From: Pilasporangium apinafurcum
Lineage: Eukaryota > Oomycota > Peronosporomycetes > Pythiales > Pythiaceae
Direction: 5' to 3'
DNA length: 64,000 bases
Assembly: GCA_001600495.1 (NCBI GenBank)
Contig: BCKE01000001.1
Location: 398,864 to 462,863, forward strand
Part shown: piece after piece, positions 11,677 through 21,407 of the stretch
How the letters are laid out: every line of letters starts with the position of its first letter
Numbering within the stretch: the stretch's first letter is position 1
Notes under the pieces: model-generated
Seen by the model: only the letters and a program-made list of their open reading frames with translations
What the model was told of the DNA's origin: nothing
Databases searched by the model: none
Translations under genes and position numbers: made by a program

Positions 11677-11761
11677 TCTCTTATCAATAGCTACTCAGTT
11701 CAAAATTGGGTAATAAGAGCCTCTGATAGCGATCAGCTCCAAAAGACTGCGGTTCCACAAC

Positions 11762-13351
11762 TTAAGACACGACGACCTTGATGATCGGTGACGTCCAGAC
11801 TGTTTGTCCCTTCACCGTGCGTCCGTTGTTCGAATAGCTCCAGTTATTGTTTGTACGCGCGTTCACGATGTGCGTCTGTGGAGACACATTGGGAGTCGGG
11901 AGGCTCGTACCTGTGCCCTGCGTCTTCCAGTCCTGGTCGACCGTGGCAGATGCTTGAATGTAGTACGTCCCGGCAGTGGGGAATGTGATGCTTTGCGTGA
12001 ACAAACCTTTGTTCGTGGCTGTGGACACACCCAAGTCCGTGTGATACCACCGTGTGACGCCCTTTTGCGAGGTGGTCGTGGTGGCGTTCAAGAGATCGGC
12101 GCTCTGCGAGTACTTGACCTGCGTGCTGTCGACAATGATACTGCCGCTCACCTCCCACTGGAACGATGTTGCTTTGCCCGCTGTCGCGGTCGTCGGGTTC
12201 ACCTTCCAGGTCAAGTATGGCTGCACGAGGTCAATGTAGAGTAGTGCGAGACGCACGTTGCGTGGTACATGGCCGATTGTGGTTGTCGTGGGCAAGAAGT
12301 CTGCGAGCAATGCGTCCGAAAGAGACGCGTTCGTACCGAGACTGGTCGCGGTAGGCGTCTTGGCCGTGCTGCATTCCACGAGAATGTTGAACGCGCGGTG
12401 CGTGGCCGAGTTGTACTTAGATTTCTCTGCCGAGTACCCGCCATAGGTCGTCGGGTTGCAGATACCGATTGGCTGTGGGGATGTGTAGCTGTTCTCCCAG
12501 GAAGCAGCATACGCCCAGTCCTCCATACCACCGTTGACCGCGTACACAATGTCGTTCATGCGGCCATCCGGGTAGTACGTACTGTCCTCTTGGAACTTAC
12601 CGCCATATCGCGACATGACCTTACCAAAGTACCACTGACCGCGATCATCCGGACTGCGCTGGCTGCCGGAGCCACTGGCGAGCATATGGTTCTCCGACCC
12701 CCACTCGTACGAGACTGACCGTGTGCCACCATGGAACGTGATTGATAGCTGAAACAAATGGTCGCGCCAGACTTCGTTGACTGCACGGGCCACCATTGTC
12801 TGGAAACATGTTGAGCCTTTGTTGTAGTTGAAGTCGCGGTTCGGGTCACGTCCGTTCTCCTCACGCGTGTTCTGGTTGTACCCATAAGCGTTAGTTGTCG
12901 GCATAATCACAATCGTACGCGTCTGTACCAGACGCTTAAGCCACGGGTTGCCATCCGCTCGGCTGGCGTGGTCCAGCAGTAGCTCCGCGAGTGCCACGAC
13001 TGCCTGAGGGCCCACGCGTTCGTCACCATGAAGGGCACCGCTGAGGAAGATCTCAGGACGTGCTGGGTCCGGCAGTGTCGATTCGTCCGTGATCTTGATG
13101 ACGTAGTGCTGGCAAGGCACCTTCGTGCTACCTCGAGTGCACGTCAATTCACTTCGCAATGGAAGACCATAGCGATCTTGAGCACTGAACACTTCAGTGT
13201 ACTGTGGGTACTTTGCTTCCAATTCGTATATATAGTCGACAATTTGCCCGTATGTGCGATATGCGTACGATTTGGTGGTTTGCGCCTCAGTAGGCGTGGA
13301 CAAGTACCCGATAAGGCCCAATGCGGTCGCGAAGAATCCGAACGTTCGCAT
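11762..13351 (-). CDS. Secreted zinc carboxypeptidase, M14 family
   Basis: Single exon, 529 aa. A signal peptide (MRTFGFFATALGLIGYLST) is followed by an M14 catalytic domain to about residue 340. Zinc ligands are H108 and E111 (GALHGDERVG) and H207 (TFHGGT). Substrate-binding NR is at 171-172 (RDPNRDFNYN), and the catalytic Glu is E326 (FNILVECS). The remaining 190 residues look like a beta-rich accessory domain and are not required for the core fold. It probably trims C-terminal residues from extracellular proteins. The codons look richer in G and C than those of neighbouring genes such as rotatin. Confidence 0.92.
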   Translation of the reverse strand: MRTFGFFATALGLIGYLSTPTEAQTTKSYAYRTYGQIVDYIYELEAKYPQYTEVFSAQDRYGLPLRSELTCTRGSTKVPCQHYVIKITDESTLPDPARPEIFLSGALHGDERVGPQAVVALAELLLDHASRADGNPWLKRLVQTRTIVIMPTTNAYGYNQNTREENGRDPNRDFNYNKGSTCFQTMVARAVNEVWRDHLFQLSITFHGGTRSVSYEWGSENHMLASGSGSQRSPDDRGQWYFGKVMSRYGGKFQEDSTYYPDGRMNDIVYAVNGGMEDWAYAASWENSYTSPQPIGICNPTTYGGYSAEKSKYNSATHRAFNILVECSTAKTPTATSLGTNASLSDALLADFLPTTTTIGHVPRNVRLALLYIDLVQPYLTWKVNPTTATAGKATSFQWEVSGSIIVDSTQVKYSQSADLLNATTTTSQKGVTRWYHTDLGVSTATNKGLFTQSITFPTAGTYYIQASATVDQDWKTQGTGTSLPTPNVSPQTHIVNARTNNNWSYSNNGRTVKGQTVWTSPIIKVVVS

Positions 13352-13786
13352 TACTGAGAGACTCTTTGGTAGAGGTGACTAGACGCGAATTCAAAAGTGA
13401 GGAGAGAAAATGGAGGAAAAACTCAAACAAATTAGTTCCCAGTCTACTGCATCATTGAGTTGAGTCGAGGAAGTCGGTTGATTGATTTGCAAAGGTGATG
13501 AGTCGGTACACCTTTCCAACGAAATAAATTTGATGGGCTTCCACCGACTTGAGGCAATAATGTGTAGCACTGAGTTTTGTCAACCCCTTGCATATGTCCC
13601 ATACAACTACTGGTTATAAAAGCTGGATGTGCGCATTGGATCTGTTTCGTGCTTTCTGACAGAAAATTAGTCAAGTCCACCTGCCCAAAGGATTCTGTGA
13701 AAGATCGGTAGCAATCTGATTACAAGTTGCCGATCTTGTAAGATTGTGCTGGTAGCACAACCAATAGACACACTTAACTCAATGTT
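13352..13786. other. Intergenic, upstream of carboxypeptidase and a small secreted ORF
   Basis: Holds the promoter side of the M14 gene (-) and of the small ORF at 13787 (+), with a CCAATAG at 13760-13766. A 78-codon frame on - (13444-13680) lacks an ATG and has no recognisable features. Confidence 0.35.
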
Positions 13787-14086
13787 ATGATACTATCAAG
13801 TAAAAGTTTGCTGTTGTTGATGTTCATCTGGTTCGCGAGAGGTGGAGACAAAGATCTTTTGGGTCAACAGAACCCACCTCAAAGAATGTTGAATATTGAT
13901 GATGAACCCTCAACGTCCCTCTTCTACATCCGTAAGGTTCCACGAACAGCAAACTACCAAGGAAAAAGGCATACCGATAGGCGAATGATGGTATACTGGC
14001 CAGGTCATGAGCGAATGTGGACGAATACTTGGATCAAATCATGGCGAACAGCATGGATGCAACCCAAAGCAGTGTCTTTGTACTAA
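13787..14086 (+). CDS. Small putative secreted protein, effector-like
   Basis: An uninterrupted 99-aa frame from an ATG. It begins with a basic residue and a hydrophobic core (MILSSKSLLLLMFIWFARG), a good predicted signal peptide. The mature part is hydrophilic, lacks cysteine and carries QRMLNIDDE at about residues 32-40. That string loosely resembles the RxLR-then-acidic arrangement of oomycete host-translocated effectors but is not a canonical RxLR-EER. The C-terminal half is Trp- and Arg-rich. No homologue is recognised, and the call rests on signal peptide, size and context. Confidence 0.4.
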   Translation: MILSSKSLLLLMFIWFARGGDKDLLGQQNPPQRMLNIDDEPSTSLFYIRKVPRTANYQGKRHTDRRMMVYWPGHERMWTNTWIKSWRTAWMQPKAVSLY

Positions 14087-14454
14087 ATCTTGGTGAGACA
14101 AAAAGAGATATACCGAGTGTGTGTAACTATTGTCTATTAGACACCTTCTTATGCACACACTCATCGCGTTTTTGAACAACGCAGCTGGTTATCTCATGTG
14201 AATCAGATCTCAACGTTGCAAAGGGTGGCTTAACAGTGAAGTGTCACCGCCATTGCATTGGCGTGAGCAGAGGATGAGTGAGCGAGCTTCTCACAATCTA
14301 ATCCCAAAATACTGAACCGTCTTCTATTTAGTAATTTTTGGTTGTTTCAGAGTGATGGTCATCTGGCTGAGTGAGTTGAAGTTTCGACTTTTTCTTAATC
14401 GCAGGACGAACACCATTGCGGATTGAAGCGCATCGAAGAAGAGCAACCGGCGGC

Positions 14455-16121
14455 ATGAATCGACGAGACGGAGCAACGGCAACGACGGCCGCGACACCGT
14501 CGCAACTGGCACATCTTGAGAGTATCCTGCAGGAGCTAAGCAAGCACGAAGAACGAACGAACCTTCACAGCGTCGAGCAGACGTCGGTGCGCACACAACA
14601 GCGGCTGCTCAAAGATCAACTTCTACAAGGTTGGTATTGACACTGAAAAAGAAGGTAAAGAAGACGATTAGTGTTATCGCAACGCTTTGCTTTTTTTGTT
14701 CTGTTTAGCGCAAGAGGAGCTAGCAACGGCACAAGGAAGCAAAGCGAAGTTGTGTGAAACGATCGGCATGCTGCAGCAGGTGAAGGATGAGAAGGAGAAA
14801 GAGATTGCACAGCTGAAGATGGAATTGCACGCGACGCGTGAATCACAGTCTATGCTAGTGAAAACTGTGGCGGATTTGCAGGAATCAACGCGTAAAGTTA
14901 AGAGACATTATATCCGGTATTCTAAACTTCTGCTGTGCATACCTTTTATCTGTTGCGATGATCGTTATCTATATATCATTTCTGTGCTTTGGCCAGATCA
15001 CTTACATGTCGAATGAAAACTGCAACACAACTACTTAGTCAACTGTATAAGGCCAATTCGCTCCCGAGAGTACAAGGTGAGGCTAACTTGAGAAAATCGG
15101 ACGTGATCATCAATGTTACCTAGTGTGACCACTACACATAGATATAAGTATTGCCAATGAAATTGCTGGGAAATGTGATGAATGGGTTGGATCAGAACCA
15201 AACAAGCGCAAGCGTGCAGTCGAGGACACAACGTGCGCAAAGGTATCGAATAGTTCTCCTGGAAAGGTATCGCCAAAAATACCAAATATCATGTGTTAGC
15301 CAAATCTTACAACTGCACCACTCAAGGAGGAACCACCGACTATAACTTCTGACCAGACCGACTTTGCGTTGGACGCTGAAATGACCACCGAGAAGCACAC
15401 GACCAACAGTCCAAGTATTTATTGCACTCATTTCAAATTGTGAATTGTGTCACTTTCAGGAAGAATACTAACTTTGATTCAAAGATGATAACGATGTCGA
15501 GATGGATCAATCTATTGAAAGAGTCGCAAAGTCTACGACAACACCGACAGAGTGCGAACAATGCTCCATCATCAGTGCAGAAAATGAGAAAAAGACAAAA
15601 GATCTTCTTGATCGGATCGAACAGTTTGAAGCAGAACAAGCACAAATTGAAGGTGTTGACCTACGCTTCGTAACATCATTATGTTGTTTGACTAATCTCT
15701 CTCCATGTGTCTATAGCCAAAAATATGAAACTTGTTGAGGATTACTCAGTACTAGCAGCTGAAGGAAAATCTGTCAAACAAGCTCTTCAGGCTAAAGATG
15801 ATGAAATTGCTTCCCTCCACAAACAACTCTTGGATACAAAAGACAAGTTGAAGTTGGAGTCGGAGCCCATAGCCGAATCTGACAACGCTAACAGTGCTAC
15901 TGATCTTGAGAATCGTTTAAAGCTGTTAGAGGTAGTGTCTGGTTACACTCATTCTACCACCATTCACGGCAGTCTAACGTTCATATATGTGCAACTAGGA
16001 TAATTTGGCTCAGATGAACGGATACGCTGACCAACTAGAGTTGGTAATTAGTCAATGCCCTTCCTGTACTATTAAGCTTCAAAGTGACAGCACCCAAGAT
16101 TCTATGATGAAAACAGATTAA
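14455..16121 (+). CDS. Coiled-coil protein of unknown function
   Basis: Eight exons (14455-14629, 14709-14916, 14997-15076, 15142-15242, 15300-15414, 15485-15652, 15717-15931, 15999-16121) splice to 394 aa in a continuous frame. Residues 15-150 and 230-360 are heptad-like and rich in Glu, Lys, Leu and Gln (for example ELATAQGSKAKLCETIG and QALQAKDDEIASLHKQLL). A Ser/Thr/Pro linker between them includes a basic NKRKR. The last exon carries a CPSC pair. Function unknown. The small, regularly spaced exons resemble the second coiled-coil gene at 34301. It ends 44 bases from the convergent ABC transporter. The intron ending at 15484 uses a weak AAG acceptor, because the nearer CAG would bring a stop into frame. 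Confidence 0.7.
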
Positions 16122-16165
16122 TATCTGAGAATATAGATTGGTCGAAAATACGTTTTTCATTATGC

Positions 16166-18161
16166 TTATAGAATTGGAGCATGACTTCGGACAAGGCTGT
16201 GAAACTTGGTTCCATCTTTGTTTAACTCTTCAAAAGTTCCTGTTTCGGCGATCACACCTTCTTCCAACAAGATGATTCGGCTGGCGTGCTTGATAGTGTT
16301 GAGACGATGGGCAATGATGAATACAGAGCGATTATTTGAAGCAGAGTAAAGTGCTTCGCGAATAGCCTCTTCACTACGTCCATCCAGAGAGCTGGTTGCT
16401 TCATCAAAGATCAAAATCTTGGTGTTTTTGTACAATGCGCGTGCAATTGCAATGCGCTGCTTCTGGCCCCCAGATAGTTCAAATCCCTTTTCGCCAACGA
16501 AAGTGTTGTACTTGTCTGGTAAGCTCATGATGAACTCATGAGCATGGGCATCCTTTGCGGCTGCAACCACATTGATCTGATCACGGATCTCTGAGCCATA
16601 CATGATATTCTCCGCGACAGTCGAAGCAAAAAGTGAAGGTTCCTATGCATCAAATCCAAAGCTCACAATTAGACAACGCGAATTTCATCAAAAGGTCCGA
16701 GCATTCACTCACCTGATTGACAACACCAATCTGCTTCCGCAGCCACGTCGTGTTCAGCGAGCGGACATCCACTCCATCCAGCGTCACAGTACCACTTGTC
16801 GGTGCAATAATCTTAGTAATCAGTGATGCGACCGTCGTTTTCCCAGCGCCACTCTTGCCGACGATGGCAACAACCTCACCTGGATGGATATCGAGCGTCA
16901 ACCCGTCCAAGACAGAGACATCCGGACGCGAAGGGTACGCATAGCAAACGTTTGAAAACCGAACGTGGCCCTTCACTTCATCCAACGTCTGCTCACCTTC
17001 GACTTCCTGAGGCAGCGTTAGCAGATCAAACAGTGCCGCCGACGATTCCCGCGTTCTCTTCAGTTCGCTCATGCATGACGAAAGCCCTGAGAACCCAAGA
17101 CCCATGAATCCGCTGTACAACGCAAACGATGTCAACGATCCAATCGTCAGCTCTCCGCTACCAACCAGCGAGCCACCAAAGTACAAGACCGAGAACAGCG
17201 AGCAGTTGATCGACAACGACAGCCCACCCATGAAGACGCCGCGTGCGCGCTTAGCTCTGGCCGCATTTTTGAGAATTTGCTGGTTGAGTTTCGCAAATTC
17301 TTGTTCTTCAAATTCTTCGGCTGCAAAGAGCTTGACAGTATGGATGTTATTCAGTCGTTCTTCCACGACACCAGTCATGTGAGCGAGTGAGTTCTGATGC
17401 ACCTTCGAAAGTCGGCTCGAGAATTTGCTAAAAAGCATTGCACCCGTGCCCACCAAAGGCAAAATGGACAGCGATACCAGCGTAAGCTTTGGTGAGATCG
17501 TCAGCAGCATACAAGACGCACCAACGGCCGAGTTGAGCGAGCGGTAGCCATTCGAGACAACCTCAACAACCGCGTTCGCAGTCTGCTGGCAATCGCCACT
17601 GAGTCGACTGATCAACTCGCCCACTTTTCGTGAATGGTAAAACTTGAATTCCTGTGTGAGCAGCACATGGTACAGTTTCTTGCGCAGCGACGCCGCCATG
17701 CGTTCTGCAACCATCCCCAGGGAGTAAGTGCGCACAAAAGACCCAATGGATCCAGTCACAAAAGTCGCAAACACGACAAACACAAATCCTTTGCGTGACA
17801 AACCACCGGGAGGAGGCTTGCCGGCTGCCACGTCAATTGCTTTGCCCATGATCTTCGGAAACACCAAGTTCATCGCTGATGCAACTGTCATACCGCCAAT
17901 ACCGACAGCGAGCGGCACCTTCTCATCCTTCGTGAGGCTAAAGATCCACGCGATGCCCGACTGTTGCGATTTCTTCTGGCTCTTCTTCTTGATTGCATCT
18001 TTTTTTTCGGAGCTATCACCGCTACCAGGGTTAGCTGGTTCGGTGAGCTTCATCATGAGAAAGGATTTGGGTGCCAACATCGTTGATCTGCACAGAGAGC
18101 AGCTGGATGTAAGCAGCACTCCTTCCTCTGATTTCCCACGCCACTCACTTGCCTTGAACAC
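16166..18161 (-). CDS. ABCB-type half ABC transporter
   Basis: Two exons, 18161-16713 and 16642-16166 (70-nt intron, phase 0), give 641 aa. The order is an N-terminal type I exporter membrane domain of six helices (about residues 85-385) and one nucleotide-binding domain. The NBD has Walker A GKSGAGKTT, signature LSGGQKQR, Walker B ILIFDEATSSLD and H-loop IIAHRL, all intact. The FYHSRKVGELISRLSGD coupling segment is typical of the ABCB10/TAP/MDL group, so a homodimer in an organelle membrane is likely. The long hydrophilic N-terminus has Lys-rich stretches. M28 (MLAPKS) is an alternative start that would shorten it. Confidence 0.92.
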
Positions 18162-18376
18162 ACTTCAAAGTGCGAAACCTGTGGCCGTCACAAAGAAATT
18201 CGGCGTATGCATTGTACCATTATATTTCATTAAAGTAACATTTATGTTATCCATCAAAAAAATTATATATTATATTATAGATGCTTGCCACGCACCATAA
18301 ACTTTATAAGGAATATACAGTACAATGGTTACTTGTTTCCATCTGCTTGTGGTTGGGCAGGAAGGGGTAACGAGAT

Positions 18377-20458
18377 ATGCTGCCACAGCGACAGCTTCTT
18401 CTCCGTGCCGGTGCGGCACTCTTACGGCCGCAGCAAGGATTCCCAGGTACTTCATCTGCATTGATTCATAGGAATCTCACGAATGTGCGCGCGATTTCCT
18501 CCACTACGGTGTTACAAGCAGCCGCGTCCACGAAAAATGACCGTAAACCTTCGCGCGCTGCGGTGTTACGCACTCGCCACAATGGCAATGGCAACGGCAC
18601 ACCTGCCAGGAAAGTAGCACCGCTGCTTAAATCGGCCTCAAAGAAATCGATCTCGCGGGAGAAGTCGCAGGTGCTGATGCAGCTACAGACACTCGTTGCA
18701 AAGACCCACCACCTCACGAAAACAAATCATCCAGGCGGACAAGAAACCAAGGAAAAGTTTGTACCTGATCTAGCATTTCTGCGTGAGGCGAGCCGCCTGT
18801 TGCAGTTGTGTCGCACGAAGGACCAGTGCGTAGCAGCGCTGCCGCTCTGCGCTATCGTCGAGCAGTCGTCCGACGTCGTCCACGGGTCGGCTGCGATGGA
18901 ATGCGTGCGCATCTATCATCGCGTGGGCAAGAACGAACAGGTCGTGGCGCTTGTGGACAAGCTGCTCGCAAACAATTTTTTTCTCATGAATCCGGTGCTT
19001 ACACACGCCATCCAGGCCTGTTCGTCGCTGGGCAATACAACTAAAGGGATGGAGCTCTTTGAGGCAGCTGTGCAGCGTGGCACAATCCCAAATCTAACGG
19101 TGTACGCGTCGCTCTTGGGGTTGTGTGGAACAGCTGGCGACTTTGAGAAAGTAGCAATGGTACGTGAGAAGATGGCACAGTCAGGTGTCGAGATGAACCA
19201 TATCGCGTACCATAATCTTATGAGCGCGTACGCCAAAGGTGGACATGTTGAGCAAGCGTTGAGTTTGTTTGACGAACTCGAAAAGCAGGGTCTGCAAGCG
19301 GATGAACACACATACGCCATTTTGATGGACGCGTACGCTGAAAAAGGTGACTATGAACAGACTTTGACGGTCATGGACGAGCTGAAGAAGCGCGCACCGG
19401 CGTTGACACCGAACCTTGTGCATTACAACGTACTTTTGAAAGCGTGTGGCAAAGCGAGTGACTTGCCGTCAGCGTTCCAGTTTTATGAAGAGATGAAGGA
19501 GCGAAAGATCACACCGGACTTGATCACATACATCACGATGATGCACGCCGTGTTCCATGGCGAGTTGGGTGTCATCGATGCCAAGAAAGTCAAAGCTGCG
19601 CTCATCAGTGTTGGATGCATGGGGGCTGCTTGTATGCCGTTTATTGATTTCCAAGAGTATTTGATGACGACACTCTTCTGTGGCACACTGGTAGGCTCCA
19701 TGGGACTGGCTGCGTACATGAATCCTGACGGAGTGCGGCGTGCATTGTACCCAAACTCGGACGAACCAAAGACTGCGTCAGTCATTGAAGCTTTTTTCCT
19801 GCGGCTACGTGAAGAAGACCATTGCGGACGATCTATTTACCTGTGGCGGGAGATGTTAAAGTTTGGTATCCCACCGGATCCGCGCGTGTTTGATGTGCTT
19901 GTGCGCACGTGTGTACGCAAGCGGCACCCAGAATTGGCGTTCGAGGTCGGTTTCCAGGAAAATCTGCCACTTGTGGACAATGATGGTGCGTTCATTATGC
20001 CGCTCGCAACCACAATCCAGTTATTACATTCTTTGCTCGTGCAGCGCAGGACGCAGATGGCCGACACGGTGTTTGATGCTGGCTACAAGCACAAGGTATT
20101 TGCTGAGGTGTTCCAGGAGACGGGTAAACGATTCACGTACGACCTGCGCACATTCGCGAGTGCACAAGTGCGTAGCTACACCATCTCCAAAATCCTGAAT
20201 CACTTGCATGAAGACGCAAAGAATGGTGCGCTGCCATCGATGGATTTTCTGGTGCAACACGGCTACGAGGTGCTAGATCAACTGGATACGGACGACGCCA
20301 ATGCACGAACACTCTTCTCGATGGATGATATGAAGCGCGAAGCCTCGGGACCAAACGCCCCAGGACAGTACTTTTTCCGTCTGTCAGTGTCGAGCGCATC
20401 CTTACAGGAATTCTTTGCAAACACCGCCAGCAGCACTGGCAACGAACAGCGACTGTGA
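18377..20458 (+). CDS. Pentatricopeptide repeat (PPR) protein, mitochondrial
   Basis: Single exon, 693 aa. The N-terminus (MLPQRQLLLRAGAALLRPQ) is Arg/Leu/Ala-rich without acidic residues, a probable mitochondrial targeting peptide. From about residue 215 there are tandem 35-residue PPR units, for example PNLTVYASLLGLCG, NHIAYHNLMSAYAKGG, DEHTYAILMDAYAEKG, NLVHYNVLLKACGKA and DLITYITMMHAVF. A hydrophobic stretch near residues 410-440 separates these from weaker C-terminal repeats. PPR proteins bind organellar RNA and act in processing, stability or translation; the target cannot be read here. It is divergent from the ABC transporter. Confidence 0.85.
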   Translation: MLPQRQLLLRAGAALLRPQQGFPGTSSALIHRNLTNVRAISSTTVLQAAASTKNDRKPSRAAVLRTRHNGNGNGTPARKVAPLLKSASKKSISREKSQVLMQLQTLVAKTHHLTKTNHPGGQETKEKFVPDLAFLREASRLLQLCRTKDQCVAALPLCAIVEQSSDVVHGSAAMECVRIYHRVGKNEQVVALVDKLLANNFFLMNPVLTHAIQACSSLGNTTKGMELFEAAVQRGTIPNLTVYASLLGLCGTAGDFEKVAMVREKMAQSGVEMNHIAYHNLMSAYAKGGHVEQALSLFDELEKQGLQADEHTYAILMDAYAEKGDYEQTLTVMDELKKRAPALTPNLVHYNVLLKACGKASDLPSAFQFYEEMKERKITPDLITYITMMHAVFHGELGVIDAKKVKAALISVGCMGAACMPFIDFQEYLMTTLFCGTLVGSMGLAAYMNPDGVRRALYPNSDEPKTASVIEAFFLRLREEDHCGRSIYLWREMLKFGIPPDPRVFDVLVRTCVRKRHPELAFEVGFQENLPLVDNDGAFIMPLATTIQLLHSLLVQRRTQMADTVFDAGYKHKVFAEVFQETGKRFTYDLRTFASAQVRSYTISKILNHLHEDAKNGALPSMDFLVQHGYEVLDQLDTDDANARTLFSMDDMKREASGPNAPGQYFFRLSVSSASLQEFFANTASSTGNEQRL

Positions 20459-21407
20459 GATCGAGAACGTGGACATGGAAAACAACCAGTTGAAAAGTAA
20501 GTGAATGGTCTCGCAATGACGTCGTAGGTGGATAGAAAAAGCAATAGATTCTCATGCCACACTATAGCAACACAACATAATTGAAGACAGCGTTTCCTAC
20601 AAATATCTTGCTGCCTTTATCATTAAAAATGGGGTAAACGCAAACCGTCCTTGTTATGAATTCCCACCACCGATGTTTGACCACCTCAAGAGATACTAAA
20701 GTACGAGTAACTCAGGGAGGGTCTCCTGTTTTTATTTGGGTCCGACTTGACTAGCAAAAGCTAGTTAAGACTAGACAAGAGCGGAGCAGCCATCTCCGAC
20801 ACTTGGACTTTGGGAACAAGTTCTTATTGTATACTGTTCCTCACACTCGATCATCCTTCCTTCAGTCTTTTCCATTTTGTACTTCAGTAGCATCTTATCA
20901 TGAGACTTGGTCATGGCTTTCGACTGAAATCGATGTCATGAGATAGATGGCTCTTTGTAGTTGGACATCCAAAAATGGAACCAATTTTTCATATAGCTAT
21001 TGTACACTCGAATTTTGGGATCTCTAGGCTTCTGTGAGTGTTCTCCATCCATCCAGCTCGTCGATTCTCTGGTAATTTCCCAGCGACCGTGTCTGTCCAA
21101 GCAAGCAAAATGGCTGAGCTTTTGGGATCCTCATCATTTTCGTGTTGAAGTTCCCAAAGAACGTGAGACGTCCTTCTATTAAGGTTTTATTCAGAATTGT
21201 ATACTTTTCATGTGGTCAGTTCGTTGGATCGAATTCTTCTATTTCATTGGTTAATAAAAATAACATTCCACCAATCAACGTCCTCAAAAAAGAAAAACGC
21301 GCCAATGCTCTTCTCCCTCCACTTCCGCTTCTCCTCCCTCCTCTTTCTCCCCTCCGCTCCCCCTCACCAAAACTTGTAAATCGTCAAAGTTTGTACGGTT
21401 GGAGGCC
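20459..21407. other. Intergenic stretch with promoter of CENP-B-like gene
   Basis: About 950 bases without a recognisable gene. The last 150 bases include ATTGGTTAATAA at 21246-21257, CCAATCA at 21271-21277 and a long C/T-rich tract at about 21305-21365, directly before the start at 21408. These fit a promoter and initiator region. Confidence 0.4.
21271..21277 (+). promoter_or_regulatory. CCAAT box upstream of CENP-B-like gene
   Basis: An exact CCAATCA sits 131 bases ahead of the ATG, with a second ATTGG 25 bases further upstream. Confidence 0.35.

Noticed and set aside
13444-13680. 78-codon minus frame with several Cys
   Set aside because: It begins with GTG, has no ATG and no domain; it lies in the carboxypeptidase promoter.
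15243-15299. TAG in the coiled-coil gene as a lesion
   Set aside because: A 57-nt phase-0 intron (GTATCG..TTAG) removes it and keeps the frame through all following exons.
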